Source of the DNA: Lewinellaceae bacterium | GTDB taxonomy: Bacteria > Bacteroidota > Bacteroidia > Chitinophagales > Saprospiraceae | Length of the DNA: 64,000 nt | Assembly: GCA_020636215.1 (NCBI GenBank) | Contig: JACJYG010000004.1 | Location: forward strand, 496,001 to 560,000 | Direction: 5' to 3' | Shown: positions 19,633 to 27,725 of the stretch, piece by piece | How positions within the stretch are numbered: position 1 is the stretch's first letter | Layout of the letters: each line of letters starts with the position of its first letter | Notes under the pieces: model-generated | Told to the model about the DNA's origin: nothing | The model's input: only the letters and a program-made list of their open reading frames with translations | Databases searched by the model: none | Position numbers and translations under genes: made by a program

Positions 19633-19662
19633 CAAAGATAAAGATAAAGTTGTTGGCCACAA
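19633..19662 (-). promoter_or_regulatory. Bacteroidota promoter (TTG - 19 bp - TATCTTTG)
   Basis: On the minus strand, TTG (19660-19662) is separated by exactly 19 bp from TATCTTTG (19633-19640), an exact match to the consensus for the Bacteroidota primary sigma factor. The ATG of the barrel-protein gene lies 20 bp downstream of the box. Confidence 0.85.
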
Positions 19663-19763
19663 CGTGTGGCTTAGAAGGAAGACAATTCCCTGAGAGGATG
19701 GTTCCCTTCGGCGCCTGTTTGGTTGCCTGAAGTGGGCTGCTTTAACAAAAGCTTAGCATTAGC

Positions 19764-19840
19764 GCCTCGGGAACTAAGTTCTGCACCCCCCAAAGCTCGT
19801 TCTCCCGGGGCTTAAGTATACGAAACTTAACTCCCGAGGC
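19764..19840. repeat. 77-bp imperfect inverted repeat
   Basis: GCCTCGGGAACTAAGTT (19764-19780) is complementary to AACTTAACTCCCGAGGC (19824-19840) at 15 of 17 positions. Inside, AAGC and GCTT around 19793-19813 can extend the pairing. It lies in the 486-bp spacer between two divergently transcribed genes, and neither end has a T tail. It may be an extrachromosomal-origin palindrome or a regulatory RNA hairpin. Confidence 0.6.
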
Positions 19841-20098
19841 ACTTTCGAATTGCAGGATACCTGACTAAAAGATAAATGTGCTTTTACAATCCCCTTTTAA
19901 CTGCTATTTTCGTGTCCCAAAAGCGATTTTCACCTAAATCCGCAAATATCGCAACCATCCTTCTGCCGTGCTGCACAAGGATGCATTTTATCCCACAATT
20001 CTTACCAAAAGGCATTTGAGAACAAGACTGGCTCCCACAAGGCCAATCATTGCTTAATTACCCACTGCCAAATAAGCATCAAACTGAAAAACGGTATC

Positions 20099-23000
20099 AT
20101 GCAACGACTCTGCTTACTCTTCTTTTCTTTGCTATTCTTGACGTCCCTGCTCCAGGCGCAGCCTATTTTCCGTGGGCGGGCTATTGAAGGGATGCCCTCC
20201 GAAGCATTTGATCAGGCATTTTTACAATATGGGCTTTACCACATTGAAACACCCGGCCTCAATACTTTCATCAAAAGTGCTGATGGCCCGGCCAATTTCC
20301 ACCTCCGGCTTGGCAATCAGTACGATTGGGCTATTACGCTAATTTCCAATGAAGTACGTGCCGACAACTACCTCCTTACCGTACAGACGGAGGAAGGCAA
20401 GGAATACCCCACCCGTTCGGAAACCAAAACTTTTAAAGGCCAGGCCTTACTACCCCAGGGTGGCGCAGTGCGGTTAACGGTAGATGAACACTTCCTCTAT
20501 GGCTTTCTGGAGGAAGGGGCGGAAACTTACTATATCGAACCGGCCTGGTTGTTCGACGCGCGGTACCCGGAAGATTATTATGTGGTTTACCCAGCCTCCG
20601 CCGCTATCCACGATCCGGCCTGGCATTGCGGCGCCGATGAACTCACACAGGAGCAATCCGAACCAATCAGGCCGGCCCCTTCCATGGAGCGGATAGTAAT
20701 GAACTGTTATCAGGTGGATGTAGCCCTAGCGGCGGATTTCCAGCTTTTCAATGTGTTCGGTTCCGTTTCCGGTGCGGAAAACTTCATGCTGGGCGTACTG
20801 AACAACGTCCAATCCAACTACGATAATGAGTTCAACAACCAGATCGTTTTTGCGGTGTCTGCCTATTTCGTGTCGAGTTGTTCAAACTGCGACCCCTGGC
20901 CGGCCACAACCAATTCCGGCGACTTACTCGACGCTTTCACCAGCTGGGGCAACAGCGGAGGCTTTGGTGTTTCGAAGGACATTGCCTCGCTGTGGACCAA
21001 CCGAGACCTTTTCGGCGATGTCATCGGGGTCGCCTGGGTAGGCGGCCTGTGTTCCAATCTGGAGTACAATGTGCTGCAGCGCTTTAGCACCAATGCGGAT
21101 CTGCTGCGGGTATTGCAGGCCCATGAGTTCGGCCACAATTTCAATGCCAGCCACGATGGCTCCGGCACTCCATTTATCATGGCGCCGGCGGTCCAGAACA
21201 CCTCCCAATGGTCGAGTGCTTCGGTTTCGACGATCAATAACTTCATTGCCGCCCGCGCCAACCAGGGCGGCTGTTTCAGCAATTGCGGCTCTGCCCAGCC
21301 TCCGGTGGCGGCCATCCAGGCTCCAGTGGTAGAGGCCTGCCCGGGTAGTTTCATCCCCTTCCTCGACGTCTCTGAAAACGATCCTGTCTCCTGGAGCTGG
21401 ACCTTCCCGGGAGGAGTGCCGGCTACGTCCAGCCTGCAGAATCCCGTGGTGTATTATCCCAACCCTGGCCTATACACGGCCACTTTGGAAGTCACTAATG
21501 CCGGAGGTTCTGATTTCACCGTACTGAATACAGATATTTTGATTGACAATAACGGTTCAAAATATTTGTTCTATGAAACTTTCGAAAACGGGCTGGGCAA
21601 TTGGCAGGTTCTCAATCCAGACAACAGCAAGGGCTGGGAAACCCGCGCTGTAGGCGGCGCTCAATATGGCAAGCAGGCTGCTTTTATGGATAATTTTTAT
21701 TACAACAGCCCCGGTGCAGTCGACGCCATGGTATCTCCTGCCCTGGACTTTACCGGCCAGACCGGCGTGGTTTTACAATTAGACTATGCCTACCGGCGCT
21801 ACAACCCTCAGCGCAGCGATATTTTAAAAATACTGGTTTCCACCGACGGTGGAGCCACCTTTCCCAATCAGGTTTTTGTCGGCCAGGAAAATGGAGGCGG
21901 CAATTTCTCGACGGCGCCGGACCTGACCTCCCCTTTTACTCCTGTCCTGGCTACCGATTGGTGCTACGCCGGGTCATTCGGCGCTGATTGCCTGACGGTC
22001 AACCTGTCTGCTTTCGCCGGCCAGTCCAATGTCAAGATCCGCATTGAAAACATCAATGACCATGGGAACGGCATGTACATCGACAATGTGCGCATTAGCG
22101 CCGACTGTATCCCGCTGCTGCCTCCTGTTCCGGACTTTACCTCCGACGTCACCACAGGCTGTTTTCCTTTGGAAGTCAATTTCCAGGATCTCTCGCTGGG
22201 CCTGGTGGATGACTGGGCCTGGCAATTCCCGGGCGGTCTGCCGTCCAGCTCCAACGATCCCTTTCCCACCGTCATCTATAACGTGCCCGGCGCCTACAAC
22301 GTCATTCTTACCGTAAGTAATGGCGGTGGCTCGGAAACGATCACCCGCAATGCTTACATCATTGTGGAGGGATTACCAGAACCGGATTTCTTTTATGACG
22401 TTACCGGCCTGACGGTTAATGCGGATGACTTTTCCATGAACGCAAACAGTGTGCTTTGGCAGTTCGGGGATGGCAGCACCAGCACCGACCTGAGCACGGC
22501 TCATACCTACGCTACTGCCGGAACTTACACCCTCACGCTTACGGCTTCGAATGATTGCGGGGAGGCTTCTGTCTCGGAAACGATCATTTTGGAACAGCCC
22601 ATTCAGGCTGCTTTTTCAGCTAACGCAATACAGGGCTGCCCGGGGCTGTCCGTCACCTATTCCGATGAAACCATCGGCAGCCCGGTTTCCTGGCAGTGGA
22701 CGTTCGAAGGGGGCAGCCCTGGCGCCTCTTCTGCTGCGAACCCCACGGTTATTTACAATCAGTCCGGCATTTATAGCACGACCCTTATTGTCGACAATGG
22801 AGCGGGTACGACTGATACGATCGTACAAAGCAATTTTATCCAGATCGGCGATGCGCCTGACAGCGGCTTCGGAATCAGCTACTCGCCGGGGGGTACTACC
22901 GCCACTTTTAATAATACGACCACGAACGGGGACAGTTATTTTTGGAACTTCGGCGACGGCGACACCAGTACGGTTTCCAGTCCGGCCCACGAGTTTCCGG

Positions 23001-26000
23001 GCGATGGGGTATATACCATTATGCTCATCGCTTCGAATGAATGTGGAAGCGATACCACCACCCAACAACTTACCATCGTAACGCCACCTTCTGCAGGCTT
23101 CACCGCAAATGCGTCATCAGGTTGTGCTCCATTCACGGTGCAGTTTACCAACGCTTTCAGCGCCAATACTACTCGTTACTTCTGGACTTTTGAAGGTGGA
23201 ATGCCGGACACCTCCATCCTCGCCAATCCAACGGCTACCTTCTCTCAACCCGGTTCCTATACCGTGACTCTGGTTGTCAGCAATGCCGGCGGCAGCGACA
23301 CCACCCTGCAAACCATAACGGTAGGCGGCCCGCCACTGGCCGCATTCGCCGCGGCCAATACGCTGGGGCAAACCAGCATCCTGTTGGCCAATACCAGCTC
23401 CAATGCCAATACTTACAGCTGGGACTTTGGTGACGGTAATTCCAGTTCCGAAGCCGAACCGGGCCACAGTTATGCGGCGGATGGCGTTTACACCATTACA
23501 TTGATTGCCACCAACCCCTGTGGCAGCGATACCACCACCCAGGAGCTTACCATCACCACACCGCCTACGGCTGGCTTTACACCCAATGCCAGCAGCGGCT
23601 GCGCACCCTTCACGGTGCAATTGACGGACCAGTCGACCAGCAATACCACCGCCTGGGCCTGGAGCGCACCCGGGGCTATGCCCGAAACCTCTTCGGAGCA
23701 GAACCCCAGCTTCACCTTCAGCAGCCCTGGAGCCTACACCATCTACCTGGAGGCTTCCAACGCCGCGGGAAGTAGCATGGACTCCGTTTTGGTCACGGTG
23801 GGCGGGCCGCCACTGGCCGAATTCTCGGCGGCCAATACGCTGGGGCAAACCAGCATCCTGCTGGATAATACCAGCTCCAATGCCAATACTTATAGCTGGG
23901 ACTTCGGCGACGGCAATTCCAGTTCCGAAGCCGAACCGGGCCACAGTTATGCGGCGGATGGCGTTTACACCATTACATTGATTGCCAACAACCCCTGTGG
24001 CAGCGATACCACCACCCAGGAGGTTACCATCACCACACCGCCTGCGGCTGGCTTTACACCCAATGCCAGCAGCGGCTGCGCACCCTTCACGGTGCAATTG
24101 ACGGACCAGTCGACCAGCAATACCACCGCCTGGGCCTGGAGCGCACCCGGGGCTATGCCCGAAACCTCTTCGGAGCAGAACCCCAGCTTCACCTTCAGCA
24201 GCCCTGGAGCCTACACCATCTACCTGGAGGCTTCCAACGCCGCGGGAAGTAGCATGGACTCCGTTTTGGTCACGGTGGGAGGCCCGCCACTGGCCGCATT
24301 CTCGGCGGCCAATACGCTGGGGCAAACCAGCATCCTGTTGGCCAATACCAGTTCCAATGCCAATACTTACAGCTGGGACTTCGGCGACGATAGTTCCAGT
24401 TCTGAAGCCGAACCGGGCCACAGTTATGCGGCGGATGGCGTTTACACCATTACATTGATTGCCACCAACTCCTGTGGCAGCGATACCACCACCCAGGAGG
24501 TTACCATCACCACACCGCCTGCGGCTGGCTTTACACCCAATGCCAGCAGCGGCTGCGCACCCTTCACGGTGCAATTGACGGACCAGTCGACCAGCAATAC
24601 CACCGCCTGGGCCTGGAGCGCACCCGGGGCTATGCCCGAAACCTCTTCGGAGCAGAACCCCAGCTTCACCTTCAGCAGCCCTGGAGCCTACACCATCTAT
24701 CTGGAGGCTTCCAACGCCGCGGGAAGTAGCATGGACTCCGTTTTGGTCACGGTGGGAGGCCCGCCACTGGCCGCATTCAACTATGCAGTCAATGGAGTAA
24801 GCGTGCAGTTTACCAACACTTCCATTGACAGTGGAACTTCTTTCTGGGACTTTGGCGACGGCGATTCCAGTACAAGTACTAACCCGGAACACAGTTACAG
24901 TGGGCCCGGGGATTATCTGGTAACCCTAACTGCCGGCAATTCCTGTGGTGAGATAAGCACAACAGACACAGTAACCATCAGCTTGTCGGCGCCGGTTGCG
25001 AACTTTACTGCTTCGAATACACAAGGCTGTGCGCCGCTAACCGTCCAATTCACCAACCAATCGGTAAACGGAGAAAGCTTCCAGTGGCAATTTCCGGGTG
25101 GAACCCCGGCCACTTCAACCGAAGAAAATCCTTTGATCTCCTATGCAACACCGGGTAACTACTCCGTAACACTGGTAGCCACTAACCCTGCCGGTAATGG
25201 CGCACTGACGAAGATGGAGCTCGTCAAAGTAGAGGGGCTACCGGAAGGGAGCTTCGACTACGTCCTGGACGGGCTTACCGCCAGCTTTACCAACAGCTCG
25301 CAGAATGCCGATACCTACCTCTGGCTTTTTGGAAATGAAGCGAGCAGCACGGAAGAAGAGCCGGTGCATATTTTCCCCGGTGCAGGAGATTTCAATGTGT
25401 TTTTAATTAGCTCGAATGCGTGTGGACAAGATACCACAGAGCAGGTGGTGAGCATCATCGGTGAGGCGCCAATGCCAAACATTTCCGTGAATGACAGCAT
25501 CGGCTGCGTTCCTTTTACCGTGCAATACAGTGGTGATTTCACCGGTGGGGAACCGGAAAGTTGGTCCTGGTCCTTCCCTGGAGGCGAGCCATCAGTTTCC
25601 ACCGAACAAAACCCAACGGTGGTGTACAACGAACCGGGTGCTTACAGCGCCGATCTTACGGTAACCAATGCCTTTGGAACGAACAGCGCCGGATGGGCCG
25701 GAACGATTGTCGTTGAAACAGCGCCAACGGCAGCATTCACATTTATTCAGCAAGCGTTAACGATCGACATTGATTCCGTTTCTACCGGTAATGGCTGGTC
25801 CTATCTCTGGGACTTTGGCGACGGCAGCACCAGTATGGAAGCCATGCCTACTCATACCTATGCCGGCAATGGCCTTTACACCATAAAGCTAACCATCACC
25901 AACGCCTGCAGTGAAGCTAAAACCACTCAAACGGTGGAGATCATGACGACCGGCACGATTGATGAATCCTGGCTGGAAGCGCTGCGCGTTTTCCCCAACC

Positions 26001-26224
26001 CGAACCGGGGACAGTTCACCGTGGTACTGGAAGGCCCGCCGGCTGAAAAGCTGGAATTGGCCCTTCTGAATGTCATCGGACAACGCTTACTGAGCCTGCA
26101 GGACGATTTTCACACGGGGTTCTGGCAGCATACGCTGGATGCCTCCAACCTGCCGGCGGGGGTATATGTGCTGGAAGTTAGGGCTGGAACGCGGCGGGCT
26201 TACCGGAAGGTGGTGGTGGAGTAG
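20099..26224 (+). CDS. T9SS-secreted reprolysin-like metalloprotease with 17 PKD domains
   Basis: The 2,041-residue protein has a signal peptide (ending LLQAQP), a propeptide-like region, and a zinc metalloprotease domain with HEFGHNFNASHD at residues 342-353 (His342, Glu343, His346, His352) and a Met-turn (FIMAP) about 12 residues later. This is the M12/reprolysin pattern. Then come one PKD domain, a MAM/jelly-roll-like module (about 495-680, YLFYETFENGLGNW ... MYIDNVRIS) and 16 further PKD domains, ending with a type A T9SS sorting domain (VFPNPNRGQFTVVL ... RKVVVE). PKD domains alternate between a WxFPGG type with a GCAPF start and a WDFGDG type. Three dyads are almost identical in DNA (period 477 bp). 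The likely role is extracellular protein or biopolymer degradation with PKD spacers. Confidence 0.9.
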   Translation: MQRLCLLFFSLLFLTSLLQAQPIFRGRAIEGMPSEAFDQAFLQYGLYHIETPGLNTFIKSADGPANFHLRLGNQYDWAITLISNEVRADNYLLTVQTEEGKEYPTRSETKTFKGQALLPQGGAVRLTVDEHFLYGFLEEGAETYYIEPAWLFDARYPEDYYVVYPASAAIHDPAWHCGADELTQEQSEPIRPAPSMERIVMNCYQVDVALAADFQLFNVFGSVSGAENFMLGVLNNVQSNYDNEFNNQIVFAVSAYFVSSCSNCDPWPATTNSGDLLDAFTSWGNSGGFGVSKDIASLWTNRDLFGDVIGVAWVGGLCSNLEYNVLQRFSTNADLLRVLQAHEFGHNFNASHDGSGTPFIMAPAVQNTSQWSSASVSTINNFIAARANQGGCFSNCGSAQPPVAAIQAPVVEACPGSFIPFLDVSENDPVSWSWTFPGGVPATSSLQNPVVYYPNPGLYTATLEVTNAGGSDFTVLNTDILIDNNGSKYLFYETFENGLGNWQVLNPDNSKGWETRAVGGAQYGKQAAFMDNFYYNSPGAVDAMVSPALDFTGQTGVVLQLDYAYRRYNPQRSDILKILVSTDGGATFPNQVFVGQENGGGNFSTAPDLTSPFTPVLATDWCYAGSFGADCLTVNLSAFAGQSNVKIRIENINDHGNGMYIDNVRISADCIPLLPPVPDFTSDVTTGCFPLEVNFQDLSLGLVDDWAWQFPGGLPSSSNDPFPTVIYNVPGAYNVILTVSNGGGSETITRNAYIIVEGLPEPDFFYDVTGLTVNADDFSMNANSVLWQFGDGSTSTDLSTAHTYATAGTYTLTLTASNDCGEASVSETIILEQPIQAAFSANAIQGCPGLSVTYSDETIGSPVSWQWTFEGGSPGASSAANPTVIYNQSGIYSTTLIVDNGAGTTDTIVQSNFIQIGDAPDSGFGISYSPGGTTATFNNTTTNGDSYFWNFGDGDTSTVSSPAHEFPGDGVYTIMLIASNECGSDTTTQQLTIVTPPSAGFTANASSGCAPFTVQFTNAFSANTTRYFWTFEGGMPDTSILANPTATFSQPGSYTVTLVVSNAGGSDTTLQTITVGGPPLAAFAAANTLGQTSILLANTSSNANTYSWDFGDGNSSSEAEPGHSYAADGVYTITLIATNPCGSDTTTQELTITTPPTAGFTPNASSGCAPFTVQLTDQSTSNTTAWAWSAPGAMPETSSEQNPSFTFSSPGAYTIYLEASNAAGSSMDSVLVTVGGPPLAEFSAANTLGQTSILLDNTSSNANTYSWDFGDGNSSSEAEPGHSYAADGVYTITLIANNPCGSDTTTQEVTITTPPAAGFTPNASSGCAPFTVQLTDQSTSNTTAWAWSAPGAMPETSSEQNPSFTFSSPGAYTIYLEASNAAGSSMDSVLVTVGGPPLAAFSAANTLGQTSILLANTSSNANTYSWDFGDDSSSSEAEPGHSYAADGVYTITLIATNSCGSDTTTQEVTITTPPAAGFTPNASSGCAPFTVQLTDQSTSNTTAWAWSAPGAMPETSSEQNPSFTFSSPGAYTIYLEASNAAGSSMDSVLVTVGGPPLAAFNYAVNGVSVQFTNTSIDSGTSFWDFGDGDSSTSTNPEHSYSGPGDYLVTLTAGNSCGEISTTDTVTISLSAPVANFTASNTQGCAPLTVQFTNQSVNGESFQWQFPGGTPATSTEENPLISYATPGNYSVTLVATNPAGNGALTKMELVKVEGLPEGSFDYVLDGLTASFTNSSQNADTYLWLFGNEASSTEEEPVHIFPGAGDFNVFLISSNACGQDTTEQVVSIIGEAPMPNISVNDSIGCVPFTVQYSGDFTGGEPESWSWSFPGGEPSVSTEQNPTVVYNEPGAYSADLTVTNAFGTNSAGWAGTIVVETAPTAAFTFIQQALTIDIDSVSTGNGWSYLWDFGDGSTSMEAMPTHTYAGNGLYTIKLTITNACSEAKTTQTVEIMTTGTIDESWLEALRVFPNPNRGQFTVVLEGPPAEKLELALLNVIGQRLLSLQDDFHTGFWQHTLDASNLPAGVYVLEVRAGTRRAYRKVVVE
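23326..24779 (+). repeat. Three near-identical 477-bp tandem repeats inside the metalloprotease gene
   Basis: Copies begin at about 23326, 23803 and 24280, and a short fourth start breaks off at about 24779. Each encodes a WDFGDG-type plus a GCAPF-type PKD domain, 159 residues in total. Differences are single bases, giving for example GDGNSSS versus GDDSSSS and an Ala/Thr exchange. The identity points to recent tandem duplication or ongoing gene conversion. Confidence 0.9.
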
Positions 26225-26376
26225 GGAATGCGGGAATGCGGGAATGCGGGAATGCGGGAATGCGGGAATGCGAGAATGCGGGAATGCGAGAATGCGGGAA
26301 TGTGAGAATGTGAGAATGTGAGAATGCGAGAATGCGAGAATGGATTCCATTCATGCATTCAGACATTCACGCATTT
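26225..26376. repeat. Octamer tandem array (GGAATGCG) with inverted end
   Basis: About 14 units of GGAATGCG, AGAATGCG or AGAATGTG start at the base after the metalloprotease stop codon. The array then turns over at the palindrome GAATGGATTCCATTC (near 26337-26351) into three reversed units (CATTCATG, CATTCAGA, CATTCACG). It fills most of the 165-bp spacer between the convergent metalloprotease and korB genes. Same octamer as at 34-112. Confidence 0.92.
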
Positions 26377-26389
26377 CAGCAGGTTCCTC

Positions 26390-27430
26390 TTAGCGGATCT
26401 CCCAGGTCGACGAGCCGGCCAGCAGTTCATCCAGCTTGCCTTCTCCTTTTTGACGAACAGCCGTGGTAAGCTGCTCGTGCAGTAAGTCCTCGTAGCAGGG
26501 ACGCTCGACGGCGTACAGTACGCCGAAGGGGCGAGGCAGATAATGCTGTTCCCGATGGTTGGGATCATCGAAAAAACGGGCCAATAAGTGGGCTTTGCAG
26601 AGGTCCTTTTCATCATGAATCCAGAGGTCATCCGGAGATAATCCGTCTTTTTCCAGATCAACCACTACCGGACGGAAGCAATCCAGGCGAATACCTTTTT
26701 CCAGGTTAGCGCCGAAGCGCAGGGGCTGGCCTTGTTCCAGGAATATCGTCGTTTCCGGTTTGCTTTCTTTATCCGTGAAGGTGTGGAAAGCGCCGTCGTT
26801 GAAGATATTACAGTTCTGGTAGATCTCCAGGAATGACGTGCCTTTGTGCGCGTGGCAACGGTGGATCATTTCCTTGAGGTGTTTGGCGTCGCGGTCCATA
26901 GCGCGGGCCACGAAGGTGCCGTCTACCCCCAGGGCAAAGGCCAGTGGGTTGACCGGATGGTCAAGCGAACCCAAAGGAGTTGACTTGGTGATCTTTTCCT
27001 CCTCAGAAGTAGGCGAATACTGCCCCTTGGTCAGGCCATAAATCTGGTTGTTGAACAGGAGGACATTGAGGTTGAAGTTACGGCGCAACAAGTGGATCAG
27101 ATGGTTGCCGCCAATGGACAGGCCATCCCCGTCTCCGGTGATTACCCAAAGCTGGAGTTCCGGCTTGGCAATCTTCAGCCCTGAAGCCACTGCCGGCGCC
27201 CGCCCATGGATGGAGTGCATGCCATAGGTATCCATATAGTATGGAAAACGGGAGGAACACCCGATACCGGAAATAAAGGCCACCTCATCGCGATTGAGTT
27301 CCAACTCGGCGAATACCGTTTGCACCTGCTTGAGAATGGAATAGTCTCCGCAGCCCGGGCACCAGCGTACTTCCTGGCCGGTTGCAAAATCTTTGGCGCT
27401 CAATGTGGTTGTTCCGTTGGTTGATGGCAT
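26390..27430 (-). CDS. korB: 2-oxoacid:ferredoxin oxidoreductase, beta subunit
   Basis: This is the thiamine-diphosphate subunit of a two-subunit 2-oxoacid (probably 2-oxoglutarate):ferredoxin oxidoreductase, which converts a 2-oxoacid and CoA to acyl-CoA, CO2 and reduced ferredoxin. Of its 346 residues, diagnostic parts are WCPGCGDYSIL (about 23-33), ISGIGCSSR, HGRA, and the TPP/Mg motif GDGDGLSIGGNH ... LLFNNQIYGLTKGQYSP. It lacks the ferredoxin-type cysteine clusters of pyruvate oxidoreductases. It lies downstream of the alpha subunit on the same strand, but the two are separated by 295 bp filled by tandem arrays. Substrate identity is inferred from family resemblance only. Confidence 0.9.
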   Translation of the reverse strand: MPSTNGTTTLSAKDFATGQEVRWCPGCGDYSILKQVQTVFAELELNRDEVAFISGIGCSSRFPYYMDTYGMHSIHGRAPAVASGLKIAKPELQLWVITGDGDGLSIGGNHLIHLLRRNFNLNVLLFNNQIYGLTKGQYSPTSEEEKITKSTPLGSLDHPVNPLAFALGVDGTFVARAMDRDAKHLKEMIHRCHAHKGTSFLEIYQNCNIFNDGAFHTFTDKESKPETTIFLEQGQPLRFGANLEKGIRLDCFRPVVVDLEKDGLSPDDLWIHDEKDLCKAHLLARFFDDPNHREQHYLPRPFGVLYAVERPCYEDLLHEQLTTAVRQKGEGKLDELLAGSSTWEIR

Positions 27431-27500
27431 TTTACTTGTGTGTCTGGTGTGTCTTGTATGTCTTGTATGTCTTGTATGTCTTGTGTGTCTTGTGTGCTTG

Positions 27501-27519
27501 CCCGGCTCGCAGAGACGGG
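27501..27519. repeat. REP-like palindrome, copy 1
   Basis: CCCGGCTCGCAGAGACGGG folds as CCCG-x-CTC / GAG-x-CGGG with a 3-base loop and one internal mismatch. It is preceded by GCTTG. Copies 2 and 3 follow at 27560-27578 and 27610-27628. Confidence 0.75.
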
Positions 27520-27559
27520 TCTTGTGTGTCTTGTGTGTCTTGTGTGTCTTGTGTGCTTG

Positions 27560-27578
27560 CCCGGCTCGCAGAGACGGG
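27560..27578. repeat. REP-like palindrome, copy 2
   Basis: Identical to the copy at 27501-27519, including the flanking GCTTG and T. It is 59 bp downstream of copy 1. Confidence 0.75.
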
Positions 27579-27609
27579 TCTTGTATGTCTTGTGTGTCTT
27601 GTGTGCTTG

Positions 27610-27628
27610 CCCGGCTCGCAGAGACGGG
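27610..27628. repeat. REP-like palindrome, copy 3
   Basis: Identical to the copy at 27501-27519. It is 50 bp downstream of copy 2, so the spacing changes by one 9-mer unit. Confidence 0.75.
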
Positions 27629-27725
27629 TCTTGTGTGTCTTGTATGTCTTGTGTGTCAAAAGGTCAGCACGTCTCTTGTCGCACGTTGGCAACTCCCCTA
27701 TGCCCCATGCTCTATGCTCTATGCC

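Larger units (their letters stand above)
27434..27658. repeat. 9-mer tandem array (TCTTGTGTG) with three embedded palindromes
   Basis: About 17 units of TCTTGTGTG or TCTTGTATG fill the korA-korB spacer and reach to within a few bases of the korB start. Read toward korB the unit is AAGACACAC. The array is interrupted three times (at 27501, 27560 and 27610) by a conserved 25-bp block whose core is a 19-bp imperfect palindrome. A shorter 7-bp array (ATGCTCT, ATGCCCT) follows at 27708-27740. Confidence 0.92.

Noticed and set aside
23117..24892. 591-residue ORF on the minus strand
   Set aside because: It is antisense to the PKD repeats; its apparent repeats only mirror the 477-bp duplication, and its composition (Gly/Val/Ala with no domain) is that of a shadow frame.
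27434..27658. CRISPR array
   Set aside because: The conserved 25-bp blocks are separated by 9-mer repeats rather than unique spacers, and there are no cas genes.
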